Assembly: GCA_964522845.1 (NCBI GenBank)
Contig: CAZFZQ010000009.1
Coordinates: 1-22,479 of the forward strand
DNA from: CAZFZQ01 sp964522845
GTDB taxonomy: Bacteria; Patescibacteriota; Patescibacteriia; GCA-002772895
Direction: 5' to 3'
DNA length: 22,479 nucleotides
The position numbers and the translations under genes are program-made. The notes beneath the pieces were generated by a model that saw only the letters and a list, made by a program, of their open reading frames with translations, searched no databases and was not told the origin of the DNA. Shown one piece after another: positions 14,302 through 19,773 of this stretch. How positions within the stretch are numbered: position 1 is the stretch's first letter; every line of letters begins with the position of its first letter.

Positions 14302-17300
14302 TTATACCTTAAATTCGCAAATATTTTTGTAGTCGCAAAAACAACAAGTATGTTCTTTGGGTTGCGCGGTAAAGTCCATGCTTTTTATCTCGCGGATTTT
14401 TTCCAAAACCCAGTCTTGAATTTTTTCCAAGTCCGATTCTTTGGGTGTAAATTCTATGATTTTATCTTCAATAATAAAATTTAAGGCGAGCGTCTTCGGA
14501 TGAAGCTGTAAAATATCTCTGGCCGCCAAAAAATAAATTAAAAGCTGTTCTTTGTCGTCAAATGCAAGCTTGTCTTCTTTGGGCGCTTTGCCGGTTTTAT
14601 AATCCATTATCAGGTGTTTTCCATCTGGTAATTCATCAATCCTGTCTATAACGCCCTTAAATGAATCGTCCCCGAATTTAATGGTAAATTCTTGTTCAAG
14701 GTGTGGCGTTTTTGGCGGAGCCATTTTTAGCTTTTCGTAATAAATTTTTAACGCGTTCCAGCCGGTTTTTTTATGTTCCATCATGGCTTCTTGCGATTCG
14801 TACCAGTCGTCAATCCATTCTTTATTGTATATTTCTTCCAGGCTCGCAAGCGTTGGGAAGGTGGATGCTGTTTCCGCGCCAAAAAGCGTGCCTTGGCTTT
14901 TGCCCGCGTTCTCATTAATTTTAATAAAAAATTTTTGCAGAGTATTGTGGATGCTCCTGCCAAACGAAGCTTGATAGCCGCCTTCGGTTGGAATATTCAA
15001 AATATGCCGTAATTTATATTGATATGGGCACGACTCAAACGCCTTGAGCTGGCTGTAAGAAAAATGTTTGGGGATTGAATAAGAAATGTGTTCAGTCTCC
15101 CCACCCTCCTCCCCCTTTCCAAGGGGGAGGACTGAGGAGGGGGATATTGTTTCCATGCTTTTTTGCTTTTTTGCTTCCATTTCAATCAATCCCATTTCAT
15201 ATAAAAATCTTGATGGTTTTTTGAGGCGCGCGCCACCATAATCCTTGCCCCAAGTTAAAAATAATTTTTCTTTGGCGCGGGTCATGGCAACATAAAAAAG
15301 CCGGCGCTCTTCTTCCAAATGAATATCGCCCTCGGGCAAAATTTCTTTGACAAGTTCTTTTGGCAGATCAATCGCCTCGCTCCGTTCCATTGACGGAAAA
15401 CGTTTGTCTACCAGATTGGCGATAAAAACATATTTAAATTCCAGCCCCTTAGCCGCGTGCACGGTGGAGATTTTTATCATTTCCGGCCCCTCATCCGGAT
15501 CGCGCGGCAGGGCGCCCACATCCCCCGCTTCCAGTTCCATTTCCAGCATTTCCAAAAAGTCGCGCGCGTGAGTTCCCTCGTTATTCCGTTCGTATTCTTT
15601 TATTTTTTTATAAAATTTATTAAGGTAGCTGAAAGTATTGCGTTTTTCCGCGGAGTCCGGCAGGCCGGTGTAATATTTTAGAATACTTTGCTTATCCAAA
15701 AACGCGTAAATAATCTGTGAAGTTTTTTTGATTTTTGCCTCTTCGCGCGCCTTATCAAGATGGGCCACAATATCTTTTATTTTTTTAATTAGCCCTTCAT
15801 TTTTACAATATAATTCTAAATGTTCGCATATTTCATAAAGCGAGAGTGCCTTTTTCTTAGCGTGGTAATTTAAATCAGCGACGTCATAGGCGGAAATGCC
15901 CCAGACCGGCAGGGTCAGAAGCTTGAACATGGCGCTTGACTCGCGATAATTGTCCAAAAGTTTTAGGAAAGCGATGAGGTGGCTTACGGGCGGTTTATGA
16001 TAGAGTCCGCGCGAAGCCATAAATTGGTATGGTATGCCAAAAAGTTCGGCTTGATGGATGAATGGCTTGGCTGAATCATTGGCGCGCACCAAAATGGCAA
16101 AATCATTCCAACTGACGGGCTCTTGTCCGTCATTGCGAGGAGTCTGCGACGCGGCAATCCCGTTTTTTAGTTCCACAATCTTACGCATTATTTGCGCCAC
16201 TTCTTCGTCTAAAGAATTTTCTTCCAATAAAACAACTTCGCCCGGAATGACAACATTGGCGGAAAGTTTTTTGGATAAATTGCCTCCCAGTTTTACTTCC
16301 AGGCGGTTGGGATTATTTAAGGAAATAAATTTGTAAGCGGAGTCAAGAATGTTCTGCCCGGAGCGGTAATTTTGCGTGAGCACTATTTTTTTAGAATTGG
16401 GAAAGTCTTTATCAAAAGTTAAGATATTACTCATTGACGCTCCGCGGAAACGGTAGATTGATTGGTCATCATCCCCGACTACCGTGAGATTACTATAGGG
16501 AGTTTCACTTCCTATACTATAGGAAGTGAAACTCCCTATATTCCTCGTAGGTTGCGCCAAAAGTTTCACCAATTCGTATTGGGCGAAGTTGGTGTCCTGA
16601 AATTCATCAACCAAAATATATTTAAATTTGGCGCGGTACTCGGCCAAAATTTGCGGGCGCTCATTAAACAATTTTAGTGTCCAATTGATTAGGTCGCCAA
16701 AATCCAAGGCGCCTTCTTTCAAAAGAATTTGGCTGTATGCGTGATAGGCGTCGGCAACTTCAGTTATTTTTTTATTCTCGTTTTCCGCGAGCTCCGCGCT
16801 GTCTCCATCCAGTTTAAGGTTTTTTGCGTGTTCCAGATATCGTTCCGAAGCTATAACTTCGTCCTTGGCGCGGGAAAAATGCGTGAGAAGGGCGCGCACA
16901 AATTTTGTGGGATTGCCGCGCGGTTTGTAATAATCCAAATTAAATTCATCCAAATGTTTGCGGAGCAGTATCCATTGCTCGGTTTCCGTCAGGATTTTAA
17001 ATTCCGGCAGGCCGATTTCTATCCCCCGCTCTTTTAAGATTTTTTCGCAAAAAGAATGGAAAGTGGAAATCCATAAATCAACATAACCATAGGGCAAAAG
17101 CCGGTCCACGCGTTCTTCCATCTCCCCTGCTGATTTGTCCGTGAAGGTAAGCGCCAAAATTTCATCCGGCTTGGCCAGGCCTTGTTCTATGAGGTAAGCG
17201 ATTTTTTTGGTGATAACTGTGGTTTTGCCCGTCCCCGCGCCCGCAATAATCAAAAGCGGGCCGTCGGTGTGCGTTGCGGCCTCTTTTTGTTCTTGATTTA

Positions 17301-17322
17301 AGTTATCCAAGAGATTTGACAT
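14302..17322 (-). CDS. UvrD/PcrA-type helicase fused to a RecB/AddB-type PD-(D/E)XK nuclease
   Basis: 1006 residues. The SF1A helicase half shows Walker A GAGTGKT (28-34), DEFQDTN (Walker B), VVGDDDQSIYRFRGA, LTQNYRSGQNIL, STVHAAKGLEFKYVF, and RRLFYVAMTRAKEKLFLTW. The C-terminal third is a RecB-like nuclease: GVIDRIDEL and LIMDYKTGK carry the acidic and Lys residues. Cys765 (FESCPYQYK) plus C993-x2-C996-x5-C1002 form an AddB/Cas4-like four-Cys iron-sulfur signature. It probably unwinds and degrades DNA ends in repair. Three stretches absent from relatives coincide with palindromic DNA: residues about 261-277 (between RN and LTVVGDDDQ), 387-399 and 727-741. Its promoter implies a nearly leaderless message. 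Confidence 0.92.
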   Translation of the reverse strand: MSNLLDNLNQEQKEAATHTDGPLLIIAGAGTGKTTVITKKIAYLIEQGLAKPDEILALTFTDKSAGEMEERVDRLLPYGYVDLWISTFHSFCEKILKERGIEIGLPEFKILTETEQWILLRKHLDEFNLDYYKPRGNPTKFVRALLTHFSRAKDEVIASERYLEHAKNLKLDGDSAELAENENKKITEVADAYHAYSQILLKEGALDFGDLINWTLKLFNERPQILAEYRAKFKYILVDEFQDTNFAQYELVKLLAQPTRNIGSFTSYSIGSETPYSNLTVVGDDDQSIYRFRGASMSNILTFDKDFPNSKKIVLTQNYRSGQNILDSAYKFISLNNPNRLEVKLGGNLSKKLSANVVIPGEVVLLEENSLDEEVAQIMRKIVELKNGIAASQTPRNDGQEPVSWNDFAILVRANDSAKPFIHQAELFGIPYQFMASRGLYHKPPVSHLIAFLKLLDNYRESSAMFKLLTLPVWGISAYDVADLNYHAKKKALSLYEICEHLELYCKNEGLIKKIKDIVAHLDKAREEAKIKKTSQIIYAFLDKQSILKYYTGLPDSAEKRNTFSYLNKFYKKIKEYERNNEGTHARDFLEMLEMELEAGDVGALPRDPDEGPEMIKISTVHAAKGLEFKYVFIANLVDKRFPSMERSEAIDLPKELVKEILPEGDIHLEEERRLFYVAMTRAKEKLFLTWGKDYGGARLKKPSRFLYEMGLIEMEAKKQKSMETISPSSVLPLGKGEEGGETEHISYSIPKHFSYSQLKAFESCPYQYKLRHILNIPTEGGYQASFGRSIHNTLQKFFIKINENAGKSQGTLFGAETASTFPTLASLEEIYNKEWIDDWYESQEAMMEHKKTGWNALKIYYEKLKMAPPKTPHLEQEFTIKFGDDSFKGVIDRIDELPDGKHLIMDYKTGKAPKEDKLAFDDKEQLLIYFLAARDILQLHPKTLALNFIIEDKIIEFTPKESDLEKIQDWVLEKIREIKSMDFTAQPKEHTCCFCDYKNICEFKV
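15100..15143. repeat. In-frame palindromic insert in the helicase-nuclease linker
   Basis: Perfect 10-bp stem CCTCCCCCTT (15108-15117) / AAGGGGGAGG (15121-15130) with loop TCC, inside a further pair of CCCTCC/GGAGGG flanks. It is translated as PSSVLPLGKGEEGGE in the linker between the helicase and nuclease domains. Confidence 0.75.
16128..16162 (-). repeat. In-frame ATTGC/GCAAT element in the helicase (copy 1)
   Basis: Read on the minus strand the element begins GGGATTGCCGCGTCGC and ends CTCCTCGCAATGAC. The same sequence, with two small indels and one change, occurs in the plus orientation at 18128-18165 inside the glycosylase gene. Here it encodes GIAASQTPRNDG before the conserved WNDFAILVRAN segment. 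Confidence 0.85.
16494..16540. repeat. Perfect 47-base palindrome inside the helicase gene
   Basis: Arms 16494-16516 and 16518-16540 are exact reverse complements over 23 bases around a single C. It is read in frame as about 16 residues (IGSFTSYSIGSETPYS) between DNA encoding QPTRN and LTVVGDDDQ. An ATT triplet flanks both sides (16489-16491, 16540-16542), as a small target duplication would. Confidence 0.92.
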
Positions 17323-17344
17323 ATGTTTTATTTTATGCTAAATT
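17316..17344 (+). promoter_or_regulatory. Extended -10 promoter for the coiled-coil CxxC gene
   Basis: TTGACA (17316-17321), exact 17-base spacer, TGC-TAAATT (-10 hexamer 17339-17344 with the extended TG at 17336-17337). The ATG at 17375 is preceded by a strong Shine-Dalgarno AGGGAGG. Confidence 0.75.
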
Positions 17345-17358
17345 GAGTGCGGAGGCAA
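17330..17358 (-). promoter_or_regulatory. Promoter for the helicase-nuclease operon
   Basis: Minus strand: TTGCCT (17358-17353), exact 17-base spacer, TAAAAT (17335-17330). The predicted start (about 17323) touches the ATG at 17322. It overlaps the divergent promoter, so the two probably compete. Confidence 0.6.
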
Positions 17359-17374
17359 GGAAGGGAGGAAATAA

Positions 17375-17677
17375 ATGTCAGGAAGAAAAAACATACGATT
17401 GACAAAAAAACAGCGCGCAATCAGAGAGAGGGTTGCTGAGTTAAATAAAAAGATGCTTGCGCTTGCTCAGGAAAAGAAAGCGAAGGCAGAGGAAATTAAT
17501 TCATTATTGGAAGAAGTGGAAGAATTAAAGCTTACGATTGCGGACATAGAAATTAAAGATAGGAAATTGAAAATAGTGCTTGAGGTGGAACAATCCGATT
17601 GCGCTCATTGCATAATCGACAACAAATGTGTTTATTGCGGTTATGAGCCAATGGTGCCATCAACATTTACCTTTTAG
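17375..17677 (+). CDS. Coiled-coil protein with C-terminal double CxxC motif
   Basis: 100 residues, not recognised as a named family. The N-terminus is strongly basic (MSGRKNIRLTKKQRAIRERV). Residues about 12-60 look like a coiled coil (AELNKKMLALAQEKK... EVEELKLTIADIE). The C-terminal part has a zinc-type arrangement CAHC-x6-CVYCGYEP (Cys76, Cys79, Cys86, Cys89). It is a monocistronic unit with its own extended -10 promoter, strong Shine-Dalgarno and intrinsic terminator, which suggests regulated or high expression. A nucleic-acid or ribosome-associated role is possible from the basic coiled coil and zinc knuckle, but this is only a guess. Confidence 0.75.
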   Translation: MSGRKNIRLTKKQRAIRERVAELNKKMLALAQEKKAKAEEINSLLEEVEELKLTIADIEIKDRKLKIVLEVEQSDCAHCIIDNKCVYCGYEPMVPSTFTF

Positions 17678-17697
17678 AGCCCTTACGGCTCTTTTTT
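17676..17697 (+). terminator. Intrinsic terminator of the coiled-coil CxxC gene
   Basis: AGAGCC (17676-17681) pairs with GGCTCT (17687-17692) around CTTAC, followed by a T run. The stem overlaps the TAG stop codon. Confidence 0.85.
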
Positions 17698-18367
17698 ATT
17701 TTATAATTTTTATTGCAGCGAGTTTATCTTTTGAATGTAATTTTCCCCACGCTACGATAAGCGCATGATATTCATTAAAAAGTCTGGCTGATTTTGGGAG
17801 TTGGGATTCAAAAAAATAGTGGTATTCGTCGTATTCTTTAAATTCTATGCCAAATTCTTTGCATAGCCGTTTGGTGTAGGCGTCAATAACAAAAATTGGT
17901 TTATTAAAAGCGTATAAGAGCATTGAGTCAGCGGTTTCCGGGCCAATGCCCCAGAGAGATAATAATTCTTGGCGAAAAGATGAGATTCCCGCCTTTGCGG
18001 GAATGACAGAACGGGAGAGCCACCATTCGGAAAAGATGCGGAGTTTTTTTGCTTTTTGATTGTAGTATCCGGCGGGCTGGATAAGTTGTTCAAGATTTTT
18101 GCAGGAGAGAATTGTCTTGGGATCGATGGGATTGCCACGTCGCGAGTACACTCCTCGCAATGACAAACTAGTTATGGCTTTCTCCACATTTTTCCACGCC
18201 GTATTTTGTGTCAGTATCGCCCCCACGCATATCTCAAATTTACTGTAGGTTGCCGAGCAACCTACAGTAAAATATTGGCAGGATTGAGTGGTTTTATCAA
18301 AAATCGGCCACCAGCCTTGGGGTCCGAAGTGCGCTAATAATTTTTTATAAATTTTTTTGGCGTCCAT
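17696..18367 (-). CDS. Endonuclease III-like HhH-GPD DNA glycosylase, with three repeat inserts
   Basis: 223 residues. The HhH-GPD fold is clear: GAILTQNTAWKNVEKAI, PAGYYNQKAKKLR, then the helix-hairpin-helix SLWGIGPETADSMLLYAF and the catalytic Asp162 in FVIDAYTKRL. The Lys used for beta-elimination by endonuclease III is Glu144 here (GIGPETA), and the C-terminal four-Cys iron-sulfur loop is absent. It is therefore likely a monofunctional base glycosylase, closer to the MagIII/Nth-like group. Three stretches (about residues 29-43, 67-81, 118-131) are repeat-derived; together they are near a fifth of the protein. It lies just after its own promoter; the predicted transcript start coincides with the ATG. 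It may still be active, since inserts are in loops. Confidence 0.85.
   Translation of the reverse strand: MDAKKIYKKLLAHFGPQGWWPIFDKTTQSCQYFTVGCSATYSKFEICVGAILTQNTAWKNVEKAITSLSLRGVYSRRGNPIDPKTILSCKNLEQLIQPAGYYNQKAKKLRIFSEWWLSRSVIPAKAGISSFRQELLSLWGIGPETADSMLLYAFNKPIFVIDAYTKRLCKEFGIEFKEYDEYHYFFESQLPKSARLFNEYHALIVAWGKLHSKDKLAAIKIIK
17985..18008. repeat. In-frame ATTCCCGC-family hairpin in the glycosylase gene
   Basis: ATTCCCGC (17985-17992) and GCGGGAAT (17997-18004) around CTTT, followed by GACA. It is read as VIPAKAGI, the same peptide and frame as the insert in SerRS at 1522. Confidence 0.85.
18128..18165 (+). repeat. In-frame ATTGC/GCAAT element in the glycosylase gene (copy 2)
   Basis: It begins GGGATTGCCACGTCGC and ends CTCCTCGCAATGACA, nearly identical to copy 1 in the helicase but in opposite orientation relative to its host gene. 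Here it is read as LRGVYSRRGNPI. Confidence 0.85.
18239..18271. repeat. In-frame 15-bp perfect hairpin in the glycosylase gene
   Basis: Arms 18239-18253 and 18257-18271 are exact reverse complements with loop CGA (core ACTGTAGGTTGC). It is read as FTVGCSATYSK just before the conserved FEICVGAILTQNT. Confidence 0.88.
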
Positions 18368-18373
18368 AAGAAA

Positions 18374-18379
18374 AGTATA
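18374..18379 (-). promoter_or_regulatory. Probable -10 for the glycosylase gene
   Basis: TATACT on the minus strand (five of six consensus), six bases before the ATG at 18367, so a leaderless message is predicted. The -35 position falls in the hairpin at 18384-18407 and is weak (TTCCCG). Confidence 0.45.
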
Positions 18380-18383
18380 CTGG

Positions 18384-18407
18384 ATTCCCGTCTCCGCGGG
18401 AATGACA
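18384..18407. repeat. Intergenic ATTCCCGC-family hairpin upstream of the glycosylase
   Basis: ATTCCCG (18384-18390) and CGGGAAT (18397-18403) followed by GACA. Third member of the family also found inside serS and the glycosylase, here outside coding sequence. Confidence 0.8.
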
Positions 18408-18413
18408 CGAGGG

Positions 18414-18441
18414 TATAAAAAAATCCCGATACGCGGGATTT
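18414..18441 (-). terminator. Intrinsic terminator of the zinc-ribbon gene
   Basis: AAATCCCG (18421-18428) pairs with CGGGATTT (18434-18441) around ATACG. On the minus strand it is followed by a T run (the A run at 18417-18423). Confidence 0.85.
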
Positions 18442-18447
18442 AGGATT

Positions 18448-18681
18448 TTAGTTTACTTGATTTTGCGGCGGCTTCTTAACGCTGATAAATGCCGTGGCGC
18501 GGAATATTTCTCCGCAATGAGTGCATTTTACGGCCGTATCAACGGGAATATTTTCTTTCATGGCAAACAGTTCTTCTTCGGCAGATACCTCCATCTCCGT
18601 AACCCTGAATCTCCCATGACACTTATTACAGATTAAGTATGATGGGCCATTCATCACAATGGTGATGTATTTTTTTGCCAT
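18448..18681 (-). CDS. Small zinc-ribbon protein
   Basis: 77 residues with two CxxC pairs, C18-x2-C21 (YLICNKCHGRF) and C53-x2-C56 (VKCTHCGEIF), the layout of a zinc ribbon. Between them is a helical acidic stretch (EVSAEEELFAMKENI). Not recognised as a named family. Such proteins may bind nucleic acid or RNA polymerase, but nothing here proves it. It is a one-gene unit: a GGAG Shine-Dalgarno precedes the ATG, no good -35 is found, and a clean terminator follows. It is the second of three small Cys-rich genes in this part of the window. Confidence 0.75.
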   Translation of the reverse strand: MAKKYITIVMNGPSYLICNKCHGRFRVTEMEVSAEEELFAMKENIPVDTAVKCTHCGEIFRATAFISVKKPPQNQVN

Positions 18682-18731
18682 TGTTTTCTCCGAATGTGCT
18701 ATTTACCACACTACCACATAATCTATAAATT

Positions 18732-18755
18732 AAAAAATCCCGATTGCTCGGGATT
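18732..18755 (-). terminator. Intrinsic terminator of the carbonic-anhydrase-like gene
   Basis: AATCCCG (18736-18742) pairs with CGGGATT (18749-18755) around ATTGCT. On the minus strand it ends in a T run. The stem overlaps the TAA stop codon. Confidence 0.85.
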
Positions 18756-19203
18756 AGTTCACTTCCTCAAAACTTCGCACTTCGTCGCCTTCCATGGTGA
18801 TGACAATCATCCGCACTTCCATGTCGGGCCATTGTTTTTTGATGAGCGAGGCGGCTTCATGAAGATCGCCCGTGTGTTTTTGCATTTCTTGCGATTCGTT
18901 TCCAAAGGCGTTCTTTCCCCCATACGCGCCGCAGTCTGTGTGATTCATCAGAAAAACGCGCTGAGTGCCGTGAAGTTCGCGCAGAATTCCGATTTGCCTC
19001 AAGAGATATTCCCTGTCGGCTTCCTGTTTTGGCGCGACAAGATCTTTGCATCCGCCGGCAAAAGAAAGCTCGTCGCAATGTCCGACAATGCCTTGGCTTT
19101 CAAGCCATTTATAGATGTGCTTCATTAGGCGTCCGTCAGCGCAATGAACGACGAGGTTGGAAAGCGATGTGTGCGACATAAGATTTTTAAATGTTTTGAG
19201 CAT
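18754..19203 (-). CDS. Compact beta-carbonic-anhydrase-like zinc protein
   Basis: 149 residues, shorter than ordinary beta-carbonic anhydrases (about 200). The key zinc and catalytic signature is present: Cys21-x-Asp23-x-Arg25 (VVHCADGRLMK) and His88-x2-Cys91 (LMNHTDCGAYGG). The usual segment between them is altered: GHCDELSFAGGCKDL stands where beta-class enzymes have an RNAGN-like loop. Some such compact members hydrolyse other substrates (for example carbon disulfide hydrolase relatives), so CO2 hydration is only likely. It is a single-gene unit with a consensus promoter, a strong AAAGGAG Shine-Dalgarno and its own terminator. A perfect dyad overlaps its promoter, which suggests repressor control. 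Confidence 0.82.
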   Translation of the reverse strand: MLKTFKNLMSHTSLSNLVVHCADGRLMKHIYKWLESQGIVGHCDELSFAGGCKDLVAPKQEADREYLLRQIGILRELHGTQRVFLMNHTDCGAYGGKNAFGNESQEMQKHTGDLHEAASLIKKQWPDMEVRMIVITMEGDEVRSFEEVN

Positions 19204-19207
19204 CTAC

Positions 19208-19235
19208 TCTCCTTTGTTAAAGGTGCCAAAGGAGA
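19208..19235. promoter_or_regulatory. Candidate operator dyad at the carbonic-anhydrase-like promoter
   Basis: Perfect 9-bp inverted repeat TCTCCTTTG (19208-19216) / CAAAGGAGA (19227-19235) with a 10-base spacer. One arm touches the -10, the other holds the Shine-Dalgarno. If transcription starts further upstream, the same dyad would form an RNA hairpin hiding the Shine-Dalgarno. Confidence 0.6.
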
Positions 19236-19263
19236 TGATATATTAATTTTTAAAAAATGTCAA
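19235..19263 (-). promoter_or_regulatory. Promoter for the carbonic-anhydrase-like gene
   Basis: Minus strand: TTGACA (19263-19258), exact 17-base spacer, TATCAT (19240-19235). Predicted start near 19228. Confidence 0.78.
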
Positions 19264-19272
19264 TAGCGAAAT

Positions 19273-19334
19273 ATTTTTGAGACCGAACTCCAAAACCAAA
19301 TACAGGAAACTATAGGGAGTCCGGTCTCAAAAAT
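19273..19334. repeat. Long inverted repeat after the atp operon
   Basis: Arms of 19 bases (19273-19291 and 19316-19334) pair with one mismatch that is a G-U pair in the atpC-sense RNA; the loop is 24 bases. No U-tract follows, so it looks more like a stabilising 3' stem-loop or an element than an intrinsic terminator. The inner edge carries ACTATAGGGAGT, also in the helicase palindrome. Confidence 0.8.
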
Positions 19335-19336
19335 TA

Positions 19337-19771
19337 CTACTCCCGGTTTAATTCCAGCGATTTGCCGGATTTTCTGCGCCGGTAAATTTTTAGGCGGGAA
19401 AGCTCGCGTTCCAGGGTAGCGGCGGCTTCGGCAAAAGCGACATCGGAAACATTGCGTTTTTCTTGCAATAATTTTTCCGCGCGTTCTTTGGCTTTTAAAA
19501 TTTCCGTCTCCACTAAGCTCGCCACGGTTTCCGCCGTGTCGGCCAATATTGTAATGATATTTTTATTAACTTCAATAAAACCCGTGGAAACAGAAAGATA
19601 TTCTTTTTTTCCGCCTTTTTTCAAGACAATTTCTCCATGTTGAAGAGCGGAAACGAGTGGAATATGGTTTGGAAGGACGGTAATTTCACCCATTTGCGTA
19701 GGAATGGTGGCGGAATCAACGTTATCTTCAAAAATTACGCCCTCGGGAGTTGTAACCTTGATGTTTAACAT
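19337..19771 (-). CDS. atpC: F1-ATPase epsilon subunit
   Basis: 144 residues. The N-terminal beta-sandwich begins MLNIKVTTPEGVIFEDNVDSATIPTQ and includes GEITVLPNHIPLVSALQHGEI, the family hallmark for binding the gamma subunit and c-ring. The C-terminal two-helix region (about 88-135, ETEILKAKERAEKLLQEK) is the regulatory arm that can inhibit ATP hydrolysis. It starts two bases after the atpD stop, the usual atpD-atpC end of the operon, and is followed by a long stem-loop. Confidence 0.94.
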   Translation of the reverse strand: MLNIKVTTPEGVIFEDNVDSATIPTQMGEITVLPNHIPLVSALQHGEIVLKKGGKKEYLSVSTGFIEVNKNIITILADTAETVASLVETEILKAKERAEKLLQEKRNVSDVAFAEAAATLERELSRLKIYRRRKSGKSLELNRE

Positions 19772-19773
19772 AA

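Noticed and set aside
16492..16503. ACTATAGGGAGT resembles the core of a T7 phage promoter (also at 19309-19320)
   Set aside because: The upstream TAATACGACTC part is missing in both places, the first lies inside a coding gene, and no phage gene is near.
16128..18407. CRISPR array from several repeated palindromes
   Set aside because: Copies are few, of different families, unevenly spaced, and inside coding genes; there is no spacer-repeat regularity or cas gene.
18694..19128. 144-residue plus-strand open frame opposite the carbonic-anhydrase-like gene
   Set aside because: The minus-strand gene has promoter, ribosome site, zinc motifs and terminator; the plus-strand translation has no recognisable pattern.
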